A DNA stretch of 8,724 bases from Acidimicrobiia bacterium (GTDB lineage: Bacteria > Actinomycetota > Acidimicrobiia > Acidimicrobiales > AC-14). The notes beneath the pieces are model-generated. The model ran no database searches. It was not told where the DNA came from and saw only the letters and a list, made by a program, of their open reading frames with translations. This document shows, one piece after another, positions 1-5,938 of the stretch (position 1 is the stretch's first letter; each line of letters starts with the position of its first letter). A program made the position numbers and the translations under genes. The stretch lies in contig JAFAUA010000176.1 in NCBI GenBank assembly GCA_019243595.1, positions 1 to 8,724 on the forward strand. The letters are read 5' to 3'.

Positions 1-1
1 C

Positions 2-1807
2 CTCTTTCCCGAGTTCGCGGCCGACCGCTCGTTCGTCGAGCGCTTCCGGCGCGAGGCCCGTTCGGCGGCAAACCTCAACCATCCGAACATCGTCTCGATC
101 TACGACTGGGGCGAGGAGGAGGGCACGTACTTCATCGTCATGGAGTACGTGGAGGGGCGCACCCTCCGCGGCGTCATCCGCGAGGACGGCCCCGTCCCGC
201 CGCGTCGGGCCGCGGAGATCGGCGCCGACATTGCCGCCGCCCTGACCTTCGCCCACGACAACGGGGTCCTGCACCGCGACATCAAGCCCGGCAACGTCCT
301 CATCAGCAGCAGCGGCCAGGTCAAGGTCACCGACTTCGGCATCGCCCGCGCCGCCAGCAACGCCCAGGAGGCGCTCACCCAGACGGGTGCCGTGATGGGC
401 ACCGCCACCTACTTCTCACCCGAGCAGGCCCAGGGCCGGCCCATCGACTTCCGCAGCGACGTCTACGCCCTCGGCATCGTGCTCTACGAGATGGTCGTCG
501 GGCGGCCGCCGTTCTACAACGAGAACCCCGTCGCCGTGGCCTACCAGCACGTCCGCGAGCGGCCGATCCCGCCCCGCCAGCACAACCCCAAGATCCCGGT
601 GCCGTTCGAGGCCATCGTCCTCAAGTCCTTGGCCAAGAACCCCGCCAACCGCTACGCCTCCGCCGACGAACTGCGCGCCGATCTCTTGCGCTTCCGCGCC
701 GGCAAGCCCATCCTCGCCACTGCGGCCGGCGCGCCTGCGATGGCGGCCGGAGCCGCAACGGCCGACGCCACCACGGCGATGGCCGCCGTCGACCGCACCC
801 AGGCGATCCCAGCCACGACGGCGGTCATGGCACCCGACGCCCCAGGACCGCGGCGCCGTACGGGCGCCTACGTCTGGCTGCTCGTCGTGCTCCTCCTCCT
901 GCTCGTCGGCGGTCTGTTCCTGCTCGCCCACGAGCTGGGACTCGGGTCCTCGACAGGGGCCGACGTCGCCGTGCCGCTGGTGATCGGCAAGACACAACAG
1001 GACGCCACCAGCGCCCTCAAGGCTCAGGGTCTCGAGGTCAAGGTCCAGAGCTCCCAGAACGACGCCCAGGCCGGCACCGTGTTCGACCAGAACCCGAAAC
1101 CGGACGCCAAGGCCCGCAAGGGTGACACGGTCACGATCTCGGTCAGCACCGGGCCGCAGCAGGTCACCGTGCCCGCCGAGATCGGCAAGAACATCGACGA
1201 CGCCACCAGCGAGCTCGACCAGCTCGGGCTCACCGTCCAGCGACAGGACAAGAACAGTGACCGGCCCCAAGGCGAGGTCCTCGATCAGAACCCCCAGGCG
1301 GGAACCCAGGTCGCGAAGAACTCGACGGTCACCCTCGTCGTGTCGGGCGGCGCCGGGACCGTCACCGTGCCGAACGTCGTAGGCCAGGACGCGGGCACGG
1401 CGGGCGCGACCCTCGGCGGGGCCGGCTTCAAGGTGGCGACGAAGACACAGGCCTCCGACACCGTCGCCGCCGGCATTGTCGTCACCACGAGCCCGGCGGG
1501 CGGCACCAAGGCCCCCAAGGGCTCGACGGTAACGATGATCGTCTCGAGCGGCCCCTCCCCCACCACGACCGAACCGGTGACCACGACGACCCCGAGCAAC
1601 ACCACAACGGTCCCGAGCTTGAATGGCCTCACCGAGTCCCAGGCGAATGCCACGCTCGCCAATCACGAGCTCGTCGGAAGCTGCTCAGCGACCGGGAACC
1701 CCAATGGCAACGGAAGAGTCGTCGCCGGCAGCCAAAGCCCTTCGGCCGGAAGCCAGGCTCAGCCGGGGTCGAGCGTCAGCTACGAGATCAACGGCTCCAG
1801 CTGCTAG
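2..1807 (+). CDS. pknB: PknB-type Ser/Thr protein kinase with four PASTA repeats (5' partial)
   Basis: Membrane Ser/Thr kinase that senses peptidoglycan fragments outside the cell and phosphorylates division and wall-synthesis proteins inside. The reading frame is open from base 2. About 45 residues are missing by comparison with M. tuberculosis PknB, including the Gly-rich loop and ATP-binding Lys. Of 601 visible residues, the first are the alpha-C helix region (FRREARSAANLNHPNIV). Then come the catalytic HRD at 91-93, DFG at 111-113, and an activation loop with the TQT pair (126-128), which in PknB holds the autophosphorylated threonines. An Ala-rich juxtamembrane stretch leads to one TM segment (about 289-313) preceded by RRR. 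Outside are PASTA repeats at about 322-384, 388-450 and 453-515, a Thr/Pro-rich linker (about 517-535), and a fourth PASTA (537-599). ATG 140 is only an internal Met of the kinase hinge. The gene is convergent with trpG, sharing CTAG at the stops. Confidence 0.96.
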   Translation, partial: LFPEFAADRSFVERFRREARSAANLNHPNIVSIYDWGEEEGTYFIVMEYVEGRTLRGVIREDGPVPPRRAAEIGADIAAALTFAHDNGVLHRDIKPGNVLISSSGQVKVTDFGIARAASNAQEALTQTGAVMGTATYFSPEQAQGRPIDFRSDVYALGIVLYEMVVGRPPFYNENPVAVAYQHVRERPIPPRQHNPKIPVPFEAIVLKSLAKNPANRYASADELRADLLRFRAGKPILATAAGAPAMAAGAATADATTAMAAVDRTQAIPATTAVMAPDAPGPRRRTGAYVWLLVVLLLLLVGGLFLLAHELGLGSSTGADVAVPLVIGKTQQDATSALKAQGLEVKVQSSQNDAQAGTVFDQNPKPDAKARKGDTVTISVSTGPQQVTVPAEIGKNIDDATSELDQLGLTVQRQDKNSDRPQGEVLDQNPQAGTQVAKNSTVTLVVSGGAGTVTVPNVVGQDAGTAGATLGGAGFKVATKTQASDTVAAGIVVTTSPAGGTKAPKGSTVTMIVSSGPSPTTTEPVTTTTPSNTTTVPSLNGLTESQANATLANHELVGSCSATGNPNGNGRVVAGSQSPSAGSQAQPGSSVSYEINGSSC

Positions 1808-2391
1808 ACGGCCGTTCCGACCTGGGCCAGGAAGTTGGCCATGAGCTGGTGGCCAGACGATGTGAGGATCGACTCGGGGTGGAACTGCACGCCCTCGACC
1901 GGAAGCTCGCGATGACGTAGCGCCATCACCGTGCCGTCGTCGGTCGTCGCCGTCACCTCCAGGACGTCGGGCACCGAGGCGGCGTCGACGACCAGCGAGT
2001 GGTAGCGGGTGGCCTCGAAGGGGTCGGGCAGCCCGGCCAGCACACCGGCGCCCTCGTGGTGGACGAACGAGGTCTTGCCGTGCATCACCTGGGCGGCACG
2101 CACGACCTCACCGCCGTAGACCTGGCCGATGCACTGGTGGCCCAAGCAGACACCGAGGATCGGCACCGTGCCCGCCAGCTGCTCGACGACGGCGTTGCTC
2201 ACGCCGGCATCCTCCGGGCGTCCAGGTCCGGGGGAAATGAGGATTGCGTCCGGCCGGCCCTCGACAATTTGCTCAATCGTCACCTCGTCGTGCCGATGCA
2301 CAACGGGGGACGCGCCCAGCTCCCCGAGGTACTGGACCAGGTTGTAGACGAACGAGTCGTAGTTGTCGATGACGAGGACACGAGGACCCAT
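1804..2391 (-). CDS. trpG: Anthranilate/aminodeoxychorismate synthase glutamine amidotransferase subunit
   Basis: Class I glutamine amidotransferase of 195 residues, full family length. It hydrolyses glutamine and passes ammonia to TrpE or PabB, which aminate chorismate for tryptophan or folate synthesis. Visible signatures are the N-terminal RVLVIDNYDSFVYNL block, the oxyanion-loop SPGPGRPEDAG, the nucleophile Cys82 in GVCLGHQ, the HGKTS motif at 104-108, and the His171/Glu173 pair in GVQFHPES. No synthase large subunit lies in the window, so TrpG and PabA roles cannot be separated; the enzyme may serve both. Neighbours match the actinobacterial pknB-trpG-crgA cluster. The ATG at 2391 fits the family N-terminus exactly. 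There is no clear Shine-Dalgarno, but a TAGCGT hexamer (complement of 2400-2405) sits 8 bases upstream. The stop overlaps the pknB stop by 4 bp. Confidence 0.95.
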   Translation of the reverse strand: MGPRVLVIDNYDSFVYNLVQYLGELGASPVVHRHDEVTIEQIVEGRPDAILISPGPGRPEDAGVSNAVVEQLAGTVPILGVCLGHQCIGQVYGGEVVRAAQVMHGKTSFVHHEGAGVLAGLPDPFEATRYHSLVVDAASVPDVLEVTATTDDGTVMALRHRELPVEGVQFHPESILTSSGHQLMANFLAQVGTAV

Positions 2392-2818
2392 CGCAGGTGA
2401 CGCTACCCCGGCGCCTCGCGGCTACGGCTCGCTGATTTCGCGGCTGGAGCCGGACGAGACCGTGCTGGTCGTGGAGGACGAGCACGACATCGCCACCTTC
2501 ATGCGCGCCTACTTCCGGGCGTCGGGGACCGAAGTCGTCCACGTCGACCCGACATCGCCAGCTGACGTCGCCAAGGCCGTCGAGACCCACACACCAACGT
2601 GCGTGCTGCTCGACTTGAACCTGCGGGGCTTTAACGGCCTCGCCGCCTACCGGGAGCTACGGGCCGCCGGTGTCCGGACGCCGGTCATCGTCGTCACCGC
2701 CGACCCCAACCCGGCGCTGCGGCGAACGGCGTTGCACGAGGGCGTCGCCGCCGTCGTACGCAAGCCCTTCAGCGTGAGAGAGCTGTACGCCCTCGTCATG
2801 GCGCAAACGGGCGACTGA
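2369..2818 (+). CDS. Single-domain (CheY-like) response regulator receiver protein
   Basis: A receiver domain with no output domain, 149 residues from ATG 2369. Conserved receiver positions are all present: acidic pair Glu36-Asp37 (LVVEDE), phosphoacceptor Asp82 (VLLDLNLRG), Thr110 (VIVVTAD) and Lys132 followed by Pro (VRKPF). It should accept phosphate from a histidine kinase and signal by protein contact, since no DNA-binding region follows. The first 30 residues are not receiver-like. Starts are uncertain: TTG 2363 and ATG 2369 make the 5' end overlap the divergent trpG by 23-29 bp, while GTG 2462 would begin directly at beta-strand 1. No strong ribosome site favours any of them. It sits between trpG and crgA, the position held by the DUF881 gene Rv0012 in M. 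tuberculosis. The nearest histidine kinase is at 4732 and not in the same transcript. Confidence 0.88.
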   Translation: MTRTRGPIAGDATPAPRGYGSLISRLEPDETVLVVEDEHDIATFMRAYFRASGTEVVHVDPTSPADVAKAVETHTPTCVLLDLNLRGFNGLAAYRELRAAGVRTPVIVVTADPNPALRRTALHEGVAAVVRKPFSVRELYALVMAQTGD

Positions 2819-2828
2819 GGCGCGTCGC

Positions 2829-2834
2829 TAGGCT
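2829..2834 (+). promoter_or_regulatory. Putative -10 hexamer of crgA (TAGGCT)
   Basis: TAGGCT matches the actinobacterial TANNNT -10 pattern and ends 8 bases before the crgA ATG. No Shine-Dalgarno is visible in this spacer, so crgA would have a very short or no leader. No recognisable -35 was found. A six-base match in GC-rich DNA can arise by chance. Confidence 0.35.
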
Positions 2835-2842
2835 CGACGGCG

Positions 2843-3115
2843 ATGGCCAAGGACACGCGCAAGGGCGGGCGCACGACGCCGAAGAAGCAGTCCGTGCCCG
2901 CCACCGGTCGCTACACGCCGCCGACACCCAAGAGCAAGAAGGTCAGCCCCAAGTGGGTGCCGATCGTGATGTTCACCTGCCTCGTCGCCGGCGTGCTGGT
3001 CATCCTCGCCAACTACGTGGGCTTGATGCCGGGCGGCGACGCCAGCAACTGGTACCTGCTGATCGGCCTCGGCCTGATCACCGCCGGCTTCCTCACCGCC
3101 ACCCAGTACCGCTAG
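2843..3115 (+). CDS. crgA: Cell division protein CrgA
   Basis: Small two-TM divisome protein of 90 residues (M. tuberculosis CrgA is 93). In actinobacteria CrgA interacts with FtsZ and septal membrane proteins and helps coordinate septum formation with peptidoglycan synthesis. The N-terminal 37 residues are basic and disordered-looking (many Lys, Arg, Pro, Thr). TM1 spans about 38-58 (WVPIVMFTCLVAGVLVILANY). A short external loop with PGGDASNW follows, then TM2 at about 70-87 and a short TQYR tail. The loop Asn-Trp before TM2 and the TM2 layout agree with the CrgA/UPF0233 family. It starts 24 bp after the receiver gene, so it could be co-transcribed, but TAGGCT upstream suggests its own promoter. 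Linkage to pknB and trpG supports the assignment. Confidence 0.93.
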   Translation: MAKDTRKGGRTTPKKQSVPATGRYTPPTPKSKKVSPKWVPIVMFTCLVAGVLVILANYVGLMPGGDASNWYLLIGLGLITAGFLTATQYR

Positions 3116-3127
3116 GAGAACGCACAG

Positions 3128-3141
3128 TTACCTGGCGGTAA
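3128..3141. repeat. Short inverted repeat TTACC-TGGC-GGTAA
   Basis: Perfect 5-bp arms around a 4-base loop just after crgA. It could be a weak hairpin or an operator half-site pair. It lacks a following T-tract on either strand, so it is not called a terminator. AGTTAC copies at 3126-3131, 3143-3148 and 3187-3192 surround it. Confidence 0.35.
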
Positions 3142-3170
3142 AAGTTACAAGCGTGTGACTCTCCCCAGAC

Positions 3171-3179
3171 TTATCCACA
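3171..3179 (+). promoter_or_regulatory. Perfect DnaA-box consensus TTATCCACA
   Basis: Exact match to the high-affinity DnaA box TTATCCACA. It continues into CACAG-C-CTGTG (3176-3186), so a degenerate inverted partner abuts it. The cluster pknB-trpG-crgA is close to oriC in many actinobacteria, which makes DnaA binding plausible. It is a single box, so this is not an origin by itself; chance occurrence in an AT-richer gap is possible. Confidence 0.5.
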
Positions 3180-3188
3180 GCCTGTGAG

Positions 3189-3443
3189 TTACTCATTGGG
3201 CGGTGCGACGAGATCCATGTCCTCCATGCAGTGGCGGGGTGGCTCGGGGAGCTCCTCGGAGGCTTGGACCATCTTCACCTCGGCGCCGCAGATCGAGCAG
3301 CGGTAGCGGAGGTTGACGCGCCGCAGCTCGCCCTCCTCCGGAGGCTCGGGCGGGTGGGCGATCGACCGCAGCACAAAGATGCCGAGCCGCCACAGCACGA
3401 AGGCGGCGACGGCGGCGATGAGGATGTTCAGCAGCAGGCCCAC
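3189..3443 (-). CDS. Small membrane-anchored zinc-ribbon-like protein
   Basis: An 84-residue protein of unknown function. Residues 3-27 form one hydrophobic N-terminal TM helix or signal anchor. A Pro/Glu-rich spacer follows (HPPEPPEEGE), then a compact region with Cys49-x2-Cys52 (RCSICGAE) and His71-Cys72 (PPRHCMEDM), a likely single zinc site. The short C-terminal tail ends in PPNE. The start is GTG 3443, supported by GGAGG (complement of 3452-3456) at 8 bases' spacing. The gene lies 15 bp after the thiolase stop on the same strand, so the two are almost certainly co-transcribed. It could be an accessory or regulatory membrane factor, or simply an unrelated passenger; the sequence does not decide. 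The family was not recognised. Confidence 0.82.
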   Translation of the reverse strand: MGLLLNILIAAVAAFVLWRLGIFVLRSIAHPPEPPEEGELRRVNLRYRCSICGAEVKMVQASEELPEPPRHCMEDMDLVAPPNE

Positions 3444-3458
3444 GAAGGGGCCCTCCGA

Positions 3459-4625
3459 CTAGCCGAGGCGCTCGATGATGGTGGCGTTGGCCATGCCGCC
3501 GCCCTCGCACATCGTCTGCAGACCAAAGCGGCCGCCGGTGCGCTCGAGCTCGCACAGGAGCGTGGTCATCAGGCGGGCGCCCGAACAGCCCAGCGGGTGG
3601 CCGAGGGCAATGGCGCCACCGTTGACATTGACCTTCTCCATGTCGGGATGGTGCTCCTTCTCCCACGCCAACACGACCGAAGCGAAGGCCTCGTTGATCT
3701 CGACGAGGTCGATCTGATCGATCGTCTTGCCCGCGCGCTCGAGCACCTTGGTCGTGGCCGGGATGGGACCGGTCAGCATCATGATCGGGTCGACGCCGGC
3801 CAGGGCGAAGGTGTCGAACCGTGCCCTCGGCGTGAGGCCCAGTTCCTTGGCCTTGTCCTCGCTCATGATCAACAGCGCCGCGGCGCCGTCGGTGATCTGC
3901 GATGAGTTGCCGGCGGTGACCTTGCCGTCGGGCTTGAAGGCGGGCTTCAGGTTGGCGAGGGACTCCATCGACGAGTCGGGGCGGATGCCCTGGTCGCGGG
4001 CGAACTCCTCCTTGCCATCGTCGCTCTCGACGGTGATCGGGATGATCTCCTTCTCGAAGCGCCCCTCTTCGGTGGCCCGGGCCGCACGCTTGTGGCTCTG
4101 CACGCTGAGGGCGTCGAGGTCGTCGCGCGACAGGTTCCACTTGTCGGCGATCATCTCCGCGGAGATCCCCTGGGGAACCAGACCACCGGCAGCCTGGTAG
4201 CGCTCCATCATCTTGGGACCGAACGGCATGCCCGGGCCGTTCATGGTGACGCCCATCGGCACGCGCGTCATGCACTCGACGCCGGCCGCGATCACGACGT
4301 CGTAGGCGCCGGCGATGACACCCTGCGCTGCGAAGTGGGCGGACTGCTGGGAGGACCCGCACTGGCGATCGACGCTGGTGCCGACCACCGACTCGGGGAA
4401 CCCGGCGGCCAGGGCCGCATTGCGCCCGATGTTCAGGCCCTGCTCGCCCGTCTGCATGACGCAGCCCATGATCACGTCCTCGACGAGGGCGGGATCGACA
4501 TCGTTGCGTTGCACGAGGGCCTTGAGCGTCTCGGCCGCCAGGTCGACGGGGTGCCAGTCCTTCAGCTTTCCGTTGCGCTTTCCAAGCGCGGTGCGAACTG
4601 CGTCGACGATGACAGCGGTGGCCAT
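3459..4625 (-). CDS. Thiolase (acetyl-CoA C-acyltransferase, FadA-like)
   Basis: A 388-residue degradative-type thiolase that cleaves 3-ketoacyl-CoA with CoA to give acetyl-CoA and a shortened acyl-CoA, the last step of beta-oxidation, or runs the reverse condensation. The full catalytic set is present: nucleophile Cys89 (VDRQCGSSQQ), NEAF at 311-314, His343 in GHPLGCSG, and Cys373 in MCEGGG. Segments such as VEINEAFASVVL and NVNGGAIALGHP resemble the actinobacterial FadA5/FadA6 group used on steroid or side-chain acyl-CoAs, but substrate cannot be fixed from sequence. The start at 4625 has AGGAGG (complement of 4634-4639) with 8 bases' spacing and matches the family N-terminus ATAVIVDAVRTALGK. 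A TTG at 4661 would only add 12 unconvincing residues. A TetR-type palindrome lies just upstream, and the zinc-ribbon gene follows in the operon. Confidence 0.95.
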   Translation of the reverse strand: MATAVIVDAVRTALGKRNGKLKDWHPVDLAAETLKALVQRNDVDPALVEDVIMGCVMQTGEQGLNIGRNAALAAGFPESVVGTSVDRQCGSSQQSAHFAAQGVIAGAYDVVIAAGVECMTRVPMGVTMNGPGMPFGPKMMERYQAAGGLVPQGISAEMIADKWNLSRDDLDALSVQSHKRAARATEEGRFEKEIIPITVESDDGKEEFARDQGIRPDSSMESLANLKPAFKPDGKVTAGNSSQITDGAAALLIMSEDKAKELGLTPRARFDTFALAGVDPIMMLTGPIPATTKVLERAGKTIDQIDLVEINEAFASVVLAWEKEHHPDMEKVNVNGGAIALGHPLGCSGARLMTTLLCELERTGGRFGLQTMCEGGGMANATIIERLG

Positions 4626-4642
4626 TCGGGGTCCCTCCTGAG

Positions 4643-4664
4643 AACTAGACCGGGCGGTCAAGTT
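4643..4664. promoter_or_regulatory. TetR-type palindromic operator in the thiolase/histidine kinase divergent region
   Basis: Left arm AACTAGACCG (4643-4652), 2-base centre GG, right arm CGGTCAAGTT (4655-4664). The arms match in 9 of 10 positions, with a perfect GACCG-GG-CGGTC core. The length and GACCG/CGGTC core resemble operators of TetR-family repressors that control acyl-CoA genes in actinobacteria. It lies 17 bases before the thiolase start and 67 bases before the preferred kinase start, so one repressor could control both directions. No TetR gene is in the window. Confidence 0.65.
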
Positions 4665-4731
4665 TTGCGCTGTGCCAGGGTTATCGCAACCTGAGACAGC
4701 GTCACTCGACCCGCAGTGGGATCATCTACCC

Positions 4732-5928
4732 GTGGCTGACGACGTCACCAACGAGGAACTCGAGCGGATCGAGCGCCTGAGCAGATTGCTCGGCCTGCAG
4801 ACCCTCCTCGCCCACGTGGCGCGCGAGATCGGTCCCGCTCTGGAGTTGCAGCCGGTCCTGCAGGCGGTGATGCGGGCCATGCGCTCGCTGATGGACTTCC
4901 GCGGCGGCGCGATCCTGCTCGTCGAGGACCGCCACCTCTACGTCGCCGCCGCCGACCCCGCGGTCGACGAGGCGGTGGCGAATCTGCGGATCCCCATCGG
5001 CGCCGGGCTGGCCGGACGAGCGGTTTCCGAGAGCCGCACGATCTACTCCCCCGACCTCGACAACGACGATCGGGTCGACCCGCAGGTGCGTCGCACCGGC
5101 ACCAACGCGGGCATGAACAGCTTCCTCGTCGTTCCCCTGGTGTGCCTCGGCGAGGTGATCGGTGCCTTGGAGGTCGATTCCGCCCGCCGTAACGCCTTCG
5201 ACGACGTCGACCGCACGGTGCTCGAAGGACTCGCCACCCAGATGGCCGGCGCCATCGAAAGCGCCCGGCGCCACGAGCAGATGCTCGAGCTCGAGCGCCT
5301 GAAGAACGACTTCATCGGGCGCATCTCCCACGAGCTGCGCACGCCGATCACGATCATGTCCGGCTTCATCGGCACGCTGCTGACCCACGACGCCGACTTC
5401 GGACCCGAAGACCGCAAGGCCATGCTCGGGCGCACCCGAGCCGCCATCGACCGCCTGTCCGACCTCATCGACGAGCTGCTGACCGCCGCCGCCTTCGAGG
5501 CAGGGATGACCGAAGCCATCGTCGTCGACTTCGAGGTGGCGCCGATTCTCGAGCAGATCAAGGCTGACGCCGTCGACCCCGAGCGCGTCCGGGTCGTGTG
5601 CCCGCCGGACCTCCGGGTGCACGCCGACCCGAAGCTGCTGAAGCAGGCGGTGAGCCTCCTCGTCGACAACGCCATGAAGTACGGGGGCAACGCCGAGCTG
5701 ACCGCGTCGCCCGGCGAGATCGCCGTGCGCGACCACGGACCCGGCGTCCCCCCTGAGCTCGGCAACCGCGTGTTCGAGCGCTTCGTCCGCGGGAACTCGT
5801 CGATGCCGGGGATGGGCCTCGGGCTGCCCCTCGTCCGGTCGCTGTGTACGGCGATGGACGCCACGGTCGAGCTGGAGCCACCACACGACGGCGGCGCCTG
5901 CTTCCGCATACGGTTCGATGCCTTATGA
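4732..5928 (+). CDS. Soluble GAF-domain sensor histidine kinase
   Basis: A 398-residue cytoplasmic histidine kinase with no TM segment. A short helical start (EELERIERLSRLLGLQTLLAHVA) leads into a GAF domain at about 25-175, then a HisKA dimerisation domain with phosphoacceptor His200 (FIGRISHELRTPI). The HATPase domain has the N box at Asn313 (LLVDNAMKY), G1 DHGPG at 334-338, F box FERF at 348-351 and G2 GMGLGL at 360-365. All catalytic motifs look intact. GAF domains commonly bind small ligands or chromophores; the ligand here is unknown. GTG 4732 is preferred because the extra 20 residues from GTG 4672 are not domain-like and have no ribosome site. A GATCAT hexamer at 4720-4725 may act as a -10 for a leaderless start. 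No response regulator is adjacent; the orphan receiver at 2369 is a possible partner. The next gene is tightly coupled. Confidence 0.92.
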   Translation: MADDVTNEELERIERLSRLLGLQTLLAHVAREIGPALELQPVLQAVMRAMRSLMDFRGGAILLVEDRHLYVAAADPAVDEAVANLRIPIGAGLAGRAVSESRTIYSPDLDNDDRVDPQVRRTGTNAGMNSFLVVPLVCLGEVIGALEVDSARRNAFDDVDRTVLEGLATQMAGAIESARRHEQMLELERLKNDFIGRISHELRTPITIMSGFIGTLLTHDADFGPEDRKAMLGRTRAAIDRLSDLIDELLTAAAFEAGMTEAIVVDFEVAPILEQIKADAVDPERVRVVCPPDLRVHADPKLLKQAVSLLVDNAMKYGGNAELTASPGEIAVRDHGPGVPPELGNRVFERFVRGNSSMPGMGLGLPLVRSLCTAMDATVELEPPHDGGACFRIRFDAL

Positions 5929-5938
5929 AGGCCTTTTC

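Larger units (their letters stand above)
3116..3188. other. 73-bp intergenic region between convergent crgA and the zinc-ribbon gene
   Basis: Non-coding and much richer in A/T than the flanking genes. It contains the TTACC/GGTAA inverted repeat, two complete AGTTAC hexamers plus most of a third that runs into the next stop codon, and a perfect DnaA-box consensus. No hairpin with a T-tract was found, so no classical terminator is visible for either convergent gene. Confidence 0.6.

Noticed and set aside
416..1666. Long minus-strand open frame (416 codons) opposite pknB
   Set aside because: Mirror of the kinase/PASTA gene in GC-rich DNA; the translation is Gly/Arg/Asp-rich without domains, while the plus strand encodes a clear kinase.
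3193..4362. Minus-strand open frame overlapping thiolase in another frame
   Set aside because: Arg/Pro/Gly-rich translation without motifs; the thiolase frame holds all catalytic residues.
4626..4661. TTG-initiated N-terminal extension of the thiolase
   Set aside because: ATG 4625 has AGGAGG at 8-base spacing and matches the family N-terminus; the extension would overlap most of the operator.
4726..5886. Minus-strand open frame opposite the histidine kinase
   Set aside because: His/Asp/Val-rich shadow of the kinase codons; no domain or ribosome site.
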